Shown here in pieces: positions 6,786 to 12,062 of a stretch of DNA of 12,062 nt (position 1 is the first letter of the stretch; each line of letters opens with the position of its first letter). This DNA comes from an uncultured Oribacterium sp. (lineage in GTDB: Bacteria > Bacillota > Clostridia > Lachnospirales > Lachnospiraceae). The notes beneath the pieces were generated by a model. It ran no database searches. It was not told where the DNA came from and was given only the letters and a program-made list of their open reading frames with translations. A program made the translations under genes and the position numbers. The DNA lies in the NCBI GenBank assembly GCA_934279105.1, contig CAKQWR010000049.1, positions 1 through 12,062 of the forward strand, written 5' to 3'.

Positions 6786-6822
6786 CAGTTGTTCACAAAT
6801 ATTTGTTCTGTAAATAGATGTT
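6770..6822. repeat. Operator-like 24-bp direct repeats with embedded palindromes
   Basis: Two 24-bp copies (6770-6793 and 6799-6822) match at 20 of 24 positions with a 29-bp period. Between and across them lie a perfect 12-bp palindrome ACAAATATTTGT (6795-6806) and the near-perfect inverted repeat TTGTAAAC-AGTT-GTTCACAA (6779-6798), which covers the -35 of the promoter. This is the layout of a multi-site regulator-binding region. The regulator is unknown. Confidence 0.6.
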
Positions 6823-6852
6823 TGCTTTTACTGTTTTTTAACATCAATGCAC

Positions 6853-6897
6853 AAAAATAGCACGCAGGTTCTGCAAAAAATGTACAACCTACGTGCT
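6853..6897 (-). terminator. Intrinsic terminator of ranthipeptide-decarboxylase unit
   Basis: On the minus strand AGCACGTAGGTT pairs with AACCTGCGTGCT, a 12-bp stem with one G-U, around a 15-nt loop, followed by ATTTTT. It lies 14 nt past the stop codon of the PLP enzyme and closes that transcript. Confidence 0.9.
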
Positions 6898-6911
6898 CGT
6901 ATTCTCTTTTC

Positions 6912-8402
6912 TTATTTTACACAGGCCAGCTTTCCACATGCATCCTCTGAACGTGAAAAGCGAAGCTCGTTGAAGCTATCTTCCGCCTGCAGAAGATACT
7001 GCACTGTCTTCTCTGTGATGCGCTCCCCCGGTACCAGAATCGGAATCCCCGGCGGATAGCTGTAAACATACTCTCCCGAAATCTGTCCGCTCAGTTCCGT
7101 AAAAGGAATCATTTCCACCGTCGTTTCCACGGCATCACACGGCGTCATCGCTGATTCTTCTGACATCACTTCACGCAAACGCAAGCTATCCACATCTATT
7201 TTGCAGTTCTTCACATCCTTCGCCCGGAAGCTCCGCCTTTTCTCGGGCGAGACTCCGCCGAGTTCACGGTCAATCGCACACAACGCCTCCGCAAAGCGAC
7301 GAATCTCTGTAAAATCATCCCCCGGTCCGGTCATCGCAAGTGCATACGAAGGCTGCGCCATCTCCAGCTCATAATGGAAGCGGTCACGCAACATATCCAT
7401 CAGTGCATATCCATCGAGTCCTGTCCTGCTGCAGTCAATCACGAGTTTACTCTGGTCAAATGCATAAAACGCATGTGCCTTCACAGAATCCGCACCATGA
7501 CATAGTACTCGGAGATGACGCAGTGGACGAATCGCTTCATCGAAGTCACGAAGTGCAGACATCCACGCTCCGAAGAGCTCCACTCCCGTCTGTTCGATCA
7601 CCTCGGTACATCCGGCAAGTGACAGCATCAGCGGGTAGGATGGGGAAGACGTCTCAAAGATGGATAGCTTCTCCTCGATCACACTTTCCGGCACACGAGA
7701 GCCGTGAAGATGCAGATATGCGGTCTGCGTCATACCGAGCAGTGTTTTATGTGCTGATTGCACGCTGATATCCGCCCCCTGATGAATCGCACTGTCCGGA
7801 AATCCTATATCCGGTACCAGTCCGAGATGTGCACCATGCGCTTCATCCACCATGAGCGGAATCCCGTGCCGGTGGCAGATTTCCGCGATACTATGGATAT
7901 CCGACAGCACCCCCTCATAGCTCGGGCTCGTCAGGACGACCGCTGTGCTGTCCGGCCAGGTGTCCAGCATCGCTTCCACTTCCTCCGGCTGAATGCTGTG
8001 AAATATCCCCGTCTCCGGGTCCATCGATGGCCAAAGCCAATGCGGATGTGCATGTCGCAGCTCGATGGCATGAAACACCGAACGGTGACAGTTCCGCGCG
8101 ACGATCACTTCCCCATCATAAGGCACGATAGCAGAAACACCTGCGAGATTCCCGCAGGTGCTTCCATTGACCAGATACCAGCTCCGATCAGCGCCGACCA
8201 GTGCACTCGTCCGTTCCATCGCTTCCTTGAGAATACCGCTTGCATGATGGAGGTCATCCGTTCCGGAGACCTCCGTAAGATCATAACGCAAAGCAGATTC
8301 CGGTGCGACCGCCACACGGCGCTTATGTCCCGGCATATGCATCGGATAATAATGCTGCTGTAAATACTGATCCAGTTGATCTTTCAGATTATGCTTCTTC
8401 AT
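6912..8402 (-). CDS. Orn/Lys/Arg decarboxylase-family PLP enzyme
   Basis: This 496-residue fold-type I PLP enzyme has the short architecture (about 480-490 residues) of Bacillus SpeA/YaaO-type basic amino acid decarboxylases. It lacks the N-terminal wing domain of the E. coli enzymes. Motifs are PMHMPGHKR (20-28), NGSTCGN (79-85), VDEAHGAH (185-192) with the PLP-contacting Asp186, and QSAHKT (215-220), where Lys219 is the expected Schiff-base lysine. The C-terminal domain carries YPPGIPILVPGE (449-460). Arginine, lysine or ornithine would be the expected substrate, giving agmatine, cadaverine or putrescine; the sequence does not distinguish them. Its ATG overlaps the last 14 nt of the SCIFF maturase gene, with AGGAAA just upstream, so translation is probably coupled. 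Whether it acts on the peptide pathway or is simply co-transcribed is unknown. Confidence 0.9.
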   Translation of the reverse strand: MKKHNLKDQLDQYLQQHYYPMHMPGHKRRVAVAPESALRYDLTEVSGTDDLHHASGILKEAMERTSALVGADRSWYLVNGSTCGNLAGVSAIVPYDGEVIVARNCHRSVFHAIELRHAHPHWLWPSMDPETGIFHSIQPEEVEAMLDTWPDSTAVVLTSPSYEGVLSDIHSIAEICHRHGIPLMVDEAHGAHLGLVPDIGFPDSAIHQGADISVQSAHKTLLGMTQTAYLHLHGSRVPESVIEEKLSIFETSSPSYPLMLSLAGCTEVIEQTGVELFGAWMSALRDFDEAIRPLRHLRVLCHGADSVKAHAFYAFDQSKLVIDCSRTGLDGYALMDMLRDRFHYELEMAQPSYALAMTGPGDDFTEIRRFAEALCAIDRELGGVSPEKRRSFRAKDVKNCKIDVDSLRLREVMSEESAMTPCDAVETTVEMIPFTELSGQISGEYVYSYPPGIPILVPGERITEKTVQYLLQAEDSFNELRFSRSEDACGKLACVK

Positions 8403-9783
8403 TTGTTTCCTGTGCCATCTCAGCTTCGGCTACCTTCATCATGAGTGCACACTCCATCCGCTTACGGAAGAGCTTACAGCCGTACTCATAGGCTCCGTGG
8501 ATATCGCCGGTCGCATGCAGTGCATTGGCTGCGCAGCCGCCGGCACAGTACATACGTGCCCAGCACTCCTTACACTCCGGACGTGAGTAGACATTACACT
8601 CCTTGAACTCATCACGGATGTTCTCATGCTGCACACCATCCCAGATGTTTCCGAGCTTATACTCCGGATCATTTACGAACTGATGGCAAGGATAGAGGTC
8701 GCCCCAGGCAGTGACGGCCATATACTCGGTTCCTGAGCCACAGCCGGACACACGCTTATAAACGCATGGGCCATGCTCGAGATCGATCATATAGTGATAG
8801 AAGGTGATCGGCTTTCCATCCTTCTCGCGACGCAGCATATCCTTCGCCAGAATCTCATACTGCTCGTAAAGAATCGGAAGATCCTCTTCTGTCAGTGCGC
8901 TCGGGCTGGACGGGTCGGTAACCACCGGCTCCATAGAGAGCTCGGAGAAACCGAGATCATCCGCCATATGGAAGATATCGTTTGTGAAATCGGTGTTGTA
9001 GTGCGAGAAGGTGCCACGCATATAGTAGCTCTTGTCGCCACGGGACTCGACGAACTTCTGGAAGTTCGGCACGATGCGGTCATAGGAACCGCGACCTGCA
9101 CGGTCTACACGGAAGCGATCATGCACCTCCTTACGGCCATCGAGAGAAAGTACGACATTGTAGCACTCGCGATTTGCCCACTCGATCACTTCATCGTTCA
9201 GCTTTACACCGTTGGTGGTCAGGGTAAAACGGAAGTTCTTGTTATGTGCCTTCTCGATGGAACGGGCATACGCCACGGTCTCCTTACAGAGCTCGAAATT
9301 CAGCAGCGGCTCACCACCGAAGAAATCGACCTCGAGGTTCCGACGGTTTCCGGAATTCTCCACCAGGAAATCGATCGCACGTTTTGCGGTCTCGATGGTC
9401 ATGATGCCTTCCTTGCCGTGAAACTTACCCTGGGAAGCGAAGCAGTAGCTGCAGTTCAGGTCACAGGTATGCGCCACTAGGAGGCAGAGTGCCTTCACCA
9501 CCGTCGACTGCTGCTTGAGGTAGCCGGCCGCCTTCTCATACACATCCTTCGTAAAGAGCTTTCCCTGCTCCGTCAGCTCATGGATATCCGCGAATGTATC
9601 CGCGAGCTCCTCCTCAGATGCTTCCGGATGCATGGTGCGAAGCTCTGCCTTCGCCGCATCCTCGCTCATGCCACTGTCGACGAGATGAATCGCGTCATAT
9701 GCGAGATCGTCGGTCACATGCACACTTGCGCTGTAAACATCGAGGACAATGTTGTAACCATTGAGTTTGTACTGATGAATCAT
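8389..9783 (-). CDS. scfB: Radical SAM/SPASM thioether-forming SCIFF peptide maturase
   Basis: This 464-residue enzyme is predicted to install the thioether cross-link(s) of the SCIFF ranthipeptide encoded just upstream. An N-terminal segment (about 1-90) corresponds to the RRE-like region that binds the precursor leader. The radical SAM cluster is CDLNCSYC (Cys107, 111, 114), and FFGGEPL (154-160) is the SAM-binding GGE motif. The C-terminal SPASM region has Cys340, 348, 366, 396, 404, 407, 413, 417 and 436, including CHQF, CKECWARMYC and CAGGC, enough for two auxiliary [4Fe-4S] clusters. Length and motif order match the characterised maturase CteB. The ATG follows AGGAG at 6 nt. Transcription must read through the terminator at 9824-9851, as no believable promoter lies between. 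It overlaps the decarboxylase-family gene downstream. Confidence 0.95.
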   Translation of the reverse strand: MIHQYKLNGYNIVLDVYSASVHVTDDLAYDAIHLVDSGMSEDAAKAELRTMHPEASEEELADTFADIHELTEQGKLFTKDVYEKAAGYLKQQSTVVKALCLLVAHTCDLNCSYCFASQGKFHGKEGIMTIETAKRAIDFLVENSGNRRNLEVDFFGGEPLLNFELCKETVAYARSIEKAHNKNFRFTLTTNGVKLNDEVIEWANRECYNVVLSLDGRKEVHDRFRVDRAGRGSYDRIVPNFQKFVESRGDKSYYMRGTFSHYNTDFTNDIFHMADDLGFSELSMEPVVTDPSSPSALTEEDLPILYEQYEILAKDMLRREKDGKPITFYHYMIDLEHGPCVYKRVSGCGSGTEYMAVTAWGDLYPCHQFVNDPEYKLGNIWDGVQHENIRDEFKECNVYSRPECKECWARMYCAGGCAANALHATGDIHGAYEYGCKLFRKRMECALMMKVAEAEMAQETNEEA

Positions 9784-9823
9784 GAAAATCTCCTACTATA
9801 AATATCGAAAATGAATAAACATC

Positions 9824-9851
9824 AAAAAACCGGGGCTGTTCATGCCCCGGT
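9824..9851 (-). terminator. Internal (attenuating) terminator between SCIFF precursor and maturase
   Basis: A perfect 8-bp stem ACCGGGGC / GCCCCGGT with a 7-nt loop is followed by TTTTT on the minus strand, 18 nt after the precursor stop and 40 nt before the maturase start. It should cut most transcripts after the precursor, giving an excess of peptide over enzyme. Confidence 0.93.
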
Positions 9852-9869
9852 CAATACACGAACCTGATA

Positions 9870-10016
9870 TTAAGCGTTCTTGTTCTCACACTGCTGGTTT
9901 GCGATACCACAGCTGGTCTTGCAAGCAGACTGGCAGGATGTCTGGCACTCGCCACAGCCGCCCTTCTCCTCGGATCTCTTCATATCTCTTGTGTTTAATG
10001 TCATAATATGCTTCAT
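9870..10016 (-). CDS. scfA: SCIFF (six-cysteine) ranthipeptide precursor
   Basis: This 48-residue precursor was found by translating the gap upstream of the maturase. It starts MKHIMTLNTRDMK, matching the conserved MKHIKTLNTK-type SCIFF leader. The core is C21GECQTSCQSACKTSC36 followed by GIANQQC43. The six cysteines (21, 24, 28, 32, 36, 43) have the family spacing x2-x3-x3-x3-x6. The product is a ribosomally made peptide with thioether link(s) put in by the adjacent radical SAM enzyme; ranthipeptides have been linked to quorum-sensing-like regulation in clostridia. Residue 37 is Gly, where the family usually has Thr and where, from memory, the Cys32-Thr37 link of a characterised homologue lies. 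The ATG follows GGAAAGAGG at about 7 nt. No protease or exporter is next to it. Confidence 0.96.
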   Translation of the reverse strand: MKHIMTLNTRDMKRSEEKGGCGECQTSCQSACKTSCGIANQQCENKNA

Positions 10017-10032
10017 AGAAATACCTCTTTCC

Positions 10033-10047
10033 TAACAGTAACTGTTA
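10033..10047. promoter_or_regulatory. 15-bp palindrome in SCIFF precursor leader (candidate operator)
   Basis: TAACAGT-A-ACTGTTA is a perfect 7-bp inverted repeat with a single central base. It lies between the predicted transcription start (about 10053) and the ribosome binding site of the SCIFF gene. As DNA it is the right size for a dimeric repressor. As RNA the loop is too tight for a strong hairpin, and no T-run follows. It does not match an operator I know. Confidence 0.5.
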
Positions 10048-10059
10048 TGTAATATGCCC

Positions 10060-10089
10060 ATAATACATTTCCTTACGTTGGTAAGTCAA
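10060..10089 (-). promoter_or_regulatory. Sigma-A promoter of SCIFF ranthipeptide cassette
   Basis: TTGACT (10084-10089), an 18-bp spacer and TATTAT (10060-10065), each hexamer 5/6 to consensus. The -35 overlaps the stop codon of the glycosylase gene. No terminator separates that gene from the cassette, so read-through could also feed it. Confidence 0.7.
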
Positions 10090-10589
10090 GAATTATTTGC
10101 GATGATTTGCTGATATTCCGCTACCAGGCGCTCAAATGACACCGCGCAGTTCGCCGGTGACGTCGATGAAAGCCGGGTTGCATGGATACCGGTCCGCGGA
10201 TACTGATATTTTTCGTAGTACTTGTACGAACTCGCGCCGGTGCAGAAAACACGAGTGATCTTCGTCTTTTTCAGGAGACCTTCGATGTCGGTCGGAACCG
10301 GATTCCGGATACTGGCATCCGAAGCCCCGACGATATCACACTCGCTCAGTGAATCCCATAGTGCGATGTGATGGCGCCGCATCATCTCCGTTTTCTCCTC
10401 GATACTTTCGGGTGGTGTTTCCCCCAGCACCACAGCCATGACCCGCCAGAAGCGATTCTGCGGATGGCCGTAATAGAACTTCATCTCCCGCGATTTCGGT
10501 GAAGGAATCGAACCGAGCACCAACACCTCAGAATCGGCATCATACAGTGGCCCGAACGCACGATGGTCTACATGTGTTAATTCCGCCAT
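10086..10589 (-). CDS. DNA-deoxyinosine (hypoxanthine) glycosylase, UDG superfamily
   Basis: This is a 167-residue base-excision repair enzyme of the uracil-DNA glycosylase superfamily, in the small group acting on deoxyinosine (hypoxanthine) formed by adenine deamination. Motifs are FGPLYDADSEVLVLGSIPSP (12-31), KFYYGHPQNRFWRV (37-50) as the substrate pocket region, and LSSTSPAN (140-147), the C-terminal DNA-intercalation loop, with Ser at the second position of the more usual LPSTSPAN. I chose the ATG at 10589 because AAAGGAG precedes it at good spacing and the family begins just before FGP(L/I)YD. An in-frame ATG at 10658 would add 23 residues with no family similarity. It lies about 90 nt after the SseB-like gene with no terminator between, so they probably share a transcript. 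Confidence 0.88.
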   Translation of the reverse strand: MAELTHVDHRAFGPLYDADSEVLVLGSIPSPKSREMKFYYGHPQNRFWRVMAVVLGETPPESIEEKTEMMRRHHIALWDSLSECDIVGASDASIRNPVPTDIEGLLKKTKITRVFCTGASSYKYYEKYQYPRTGIHATRLSSTSPANCAVSFERLVAEYQQIIANNS

Positions 10590-10679
10590 TCCTCTCTCCT
10601 TTATCGTACAGCGTTTGACTACATCGCAGGATTCCCCGTTTTCGGCGAATCGAATCATTCTGCCCTGTCCTTTGCAGGA

Positions 10680-11456
10680 TTACTGCTCTACGATCTTAAA
10701 TCCTCTCTGATAGAACGGCTTCTGATCTTCGATGGCCTTTGCGGCAATCGGCGCACGTGCGGACAGAAGTGCTACCGAACGACCACGGCTTGCACGACGC
10801 GCTGCTGCCATCAGTCTCGGAAAAGTCTCATCCATCGAACCGATGTGACGAACGATGACGCAATAATCTGTGTGACCATTACGTACCATATCACGGATAT
10901 AACCGGCAGCTACATTACGATCACTACGCATCGCACCGGTCAGTGCATTCAGAAGGTCTGCCGTCGTCTGATCCTCACGTACATCCTTGAAAATAATATC
11001 CTCATCAACACTGGACTTCTCACCCTCGAGACCGAGCTCTGCGCCCTTGATTCTCGTACGAATATCGATGATCATCTCACGAGCGATGATAAAATCATCC
11101 GTTCCCGGGTTCAGTACGAAGCCATAGATTTTCGGATCATTCATCGCGATATCCGCGGCTTCCTCGAAGCTGTGCTTCACGCTCTGAACAGGCTCATTTT
11201 TGAACCATGCCTTCAGATTTGCACGGCTGGTGAACGCCATGTAGAAATGTGCGCCATCCTTGTTTGCGGTGACACCATAAAGAAGCTTGCGCTCACGTGC
11301 CTTATCTCCCATGATCCGAACCGGCATGATGAACTCCGCTGATGCCAGCTCCGCGGTTACGGTATTCTCAGCACCTGTATTTTCTCCGTTTGATTCTTTC
11401 AGTGCATGGATCGCCTCGACCAGCTTCTGGTTGGCTCTCTCTGTATAATCTGCCAT
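10680..11456 (-). CDS. SseB family protein with N-terminal SseB and C-terminal SseB-like domains
   Basis: This 258-residue soluble protein has no signal peptide or membrane segment. Residues about 40-130 (EFIMPVRIMGDK, FYMAFTSRANLKAW, AMNDPKIYGFVLNPGTDDFIIAREMI) match the SseB N-terminal domain. Residues about 150-258 (VREDQTTADLLNAL, CVIVRHIGSMDETFPRLMAAAR) resemble the SseB C-terminal domain. E. coli SseB enhances serine sensitivity by an unknown mechanism, and Gram-positive family members are uncharacterised. The start at 11456 has AGGAGG 7 nt upstream. The in-frame ATG at 11486 would lie only a few bases from the predicted transcription start. It is first in a likely two-gene unit with the deoxyinosine glycosylase. 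Confidence 0.78.
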   Translation of the reverse strand: MADYTERANQKLVEAIHALKESNGENTGAENTVTAELASAEFIMPVRIMGDKARERKLLYGVTANKDGAHFYMAFTSRANLKAWFKNEPVQSVKHSFEEAADIAMNDPKIYGFVLNPGTDDFIIAREMIIDIRTRIKGAELGLEGEKSSVDEDIIFKDVREDQTTADLLNALTGAMRSDRNVAAGYIRDMVRNGHTDYCVIVRHIGSMDETFPRLMAAARRASRGRSVALLSARAPIAAKAIEDQKPFYQRGFKIVEQ

Positions 11457-11496
11457 ATAGAAACCTCCTGGTTTGTCTGCATACATTCTCTCATGC

Positions 11497-11505
11497 AGTG
11501 TAGCA
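11497..11505 (-). promoter_or_regulatory. Possible extended -10 promoter for SseB-like gene
   Basis: TGCTACACT on the minus strand gives a TG-extended -10 (TACACT, 11497-11502) with no good -35. The expected start near 11490 gives a leader of about 35 nt before the chosen ATG. Confidence 0.4.
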
Positions 11506-11506
11506 T

Positions 11507-11526
11507 ATTTTCTTATAAAAGAAAAT
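11507..11526. repeat. 8-bp perfect inverted repeat overlapping terminator tail and SseB promoter
   Basis: ATTTTCTT-ATAA-AAGAAAAT is a perfect inverted repeat directly upstream of the possible -10 of the SseB-like gene. It overlaps the T-tract of the preceding terminator. It may be an operator or just A/T-rich coincidence; the low complexity lowers confidence. Confidence 0.35.
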
Positions 11527-11550
11527 GAGAGACTGCCGAAGCAGTCTCTC
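11517..11550 (-). terminator. Intrinsic terminator after gluconate 5-dehydrogenase-like gene
   Basis: A perfect 10-bp stem GAGAGACTGC / GCAGTCTCTC with a UUCG tetraloop is followed by ATTTTCTTTT on the minus strand. It lies 23 nt after the stop codon. Confidence 0.95.
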
Positions 11551-11573
11551 GTGAATATATCCGGAAAAACAGA

Positions 11574-12062
11574 TTAGTGGTCTGCTACCTTGATATCCTC
11601 AACGCCCTGAACGTCCTGGAACTTGGACTCATCAAGCTGGCTTGGATCCTGACCGATGTAAGCAAGGATACCACCATCGATATAAACTACCTGACCATTG
11701 ATGAAGTCAGATGCCGGAGAAGCGAGGAATACAGCCAGACCCTCGAGGTCCTCTGTCTCGCCCCAACGCTGTGCAGGTGTCTTCGAACGGATGAAACGAT
11801 CAAACGGAGCCATGGATCCGTCTGCCTGCTTCGCACGAAGCGGAGCGGTCTGCGGCGTCGCGATGTAGCCAGGTCCGATTGCGTTACACTGAATGTTGTA
11901 CTGACCATACTCGGAGCAGATGTTCTTCGTGAGCATCTTGAGTCCGCCCTTTGCAGCTGCGTAAGCAGATACGGTTTCACGGCCGAGCTCAGACATCATG
12001 GAGCAGGCGTTGATGATCTTGCCATAGCCCTTCTTGATCATGCCTGGAAGAACAGCCTTTGC
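11574..12062 (-). CDS. Gluconate 5-dehydrogenase-like SDR oxidoreductase (partial, N-terminus off right edge)
   Basis: The C-terminal 162 residues of a short-chain dehydrogenase are present; the reading frame stays open to the last base, and the cofactor-binding half lies beyond 12062. The frame reads AKAVLPGMIKKGYGKIINACS, with the active-site Ser region, then SAYAAAKGG with the YxxxK catalytic pair. NAIGPGYIATPQTAPLRAKQ and FINGQVVYIDGGILAYIG follow, typical of gluconate 5-dehydrogenase (IdnO/Gno type), which interconverts gluconate and 5-ketogluconate with NAD(P)H. KduD-like 2-keto-3-deoxygluconate dehydrogenases are the closest alternative. About 24 acidic residues follow the usual end (DPSQLDESKFQ onward), an extension I do not recognise. 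It belongs to a unit coming from the right and ends at a strong terminator. Confidence 0.87.
   Translation of the reverse strand, partial: AKAVLPGMIKKGYGKIINACSMMSELGRETVSAYAAAKGGLKMLTKNICSEYGQYNIQCNAIGPGYIATPQTAPLRAKQADGSMAPFDRFIRSKTPAQRWGETEDLEGLAVFLASPASDFINGQVVYIDGGILAYIGQDPSQLDESKFQDVQGVEDIKVADH

Noticed and set aside
6779..6798. A Rex-like redox operator (TTGTGAAC-N4-GTTTACAA) over the -35 of the small membrane protein gene.
   Set aside because: The half sites resemble Rex sites, but the TTGTGAA/TTTACAA spacing is 6 nt instead of the 4 expected for Rex. I keep it only as an unassigned inverted repeat.
8773..9480. A 235-codon plus-strand open reading frame.
   Set aside because: It is antisense to the SCIFF maturase, which has all its radical SAM and SPASM cysteines in the minus frame; the plus frame has no family signal.
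9784..9823. A separate promoter for the maturase, suggested by TATAGT upstream of its ribosome site.
   Set aside because: There is no suitable -35 at 16-18 bp, and the implied start would fall within or after the ribosome binding site.
10590..10658. A longer N-terminus (extra 23 residues) for the deoxyinosine glycosylase.
   Set aside because: The ATG at 10589 has the better-placed AAAGGAG site and fits the family's usual start just before FGPLYD; the upstream residues look unlike the family.

Overview
The window looks like chromosomal DNA from an anaerobic Firmicute of the class Clostridia, most likely Lachnospiraceae-like. The evidence is the SCIFF ranthipeptide cassette (near-universal in Clostridia), AGGAGG-type ribosome binding sites, sigma-A style promoters and many U-tailed intrinsic terminators. 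Every convincing gene lies on the minus strand, so transcription runs from right to left. I see no mobile element, CRISPR array, tRNA or phage gene.

From the right edge, in the direction of transcription, the layout is as follows. (1) The 3' part of a gluconate 5-dehydrogenase-like short-chain dehydrogenase, closed by a UUCG-loop terminator. (2) An SseB-like two-domain protein followed by a DNA-deoxyinosine (hypoxanthine) glycosylase, probably one transcript. (3) A ranthipeptide cassette: a promoter overlapping the end of the glycosylase gene, a palindrome in the leader, the 48-residue six-cysteine SCIFF precursor (too short for ordinary ORF calling), an intrinsic terminator, the radical SAM/SPASM maturase, and an Orn/Lys/Arg decarboxylase-family PLP enzyme overlapping the maturase by 14 nt. 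The unit ends at a strong terminator. (4) A 77-residue membrane protein with its own promoter, set in a repeat-rich upstream region. (5) tex, a nucleic-acid-binding transcription accessory protein. (6) An OPT-family oligopeptide transporter with its own promoter, followed 9 nt later by a small PqqD-like (RiPP-recognition-element fold) protein and a perfect terminator. (7) A nitronate monooxygenase/FabK-type flavoprotein with an extra four-cysteine C-terminal motif. (8) A non-coding left end with two tandem strong promoters, each behind an A-rich upstream tract. They fire out of the left edge and look like the start of an rRNA operon.

The biological centre of the window is the ranthipeptide cassette. 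The precursor is made from a strong promoter, and a terminator between it and the maturase should keep the enzyme at a lower level than its substrate. The PLP enzyme looks translationally coupled to the maturase. The precursor has Gly directly after its fifth cysteine, where a characterised homologue is, as I recall, cross-linked at Thr. No dedicated exporter or protease lies beside it. A second peptide-related unit, the OPT transporter with an RRE-like partner, lies about 4 kb further downstream in its own transcript. A link between the two is speculative.

The rest is housekeeping or stress-related: DNA repair (deoxyinosine glycosylase), transcription (Tex), flavin redox chemistry and sugar-acid metabolism. 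Functions are assigned from motifs and recalled family features; no database search was run.
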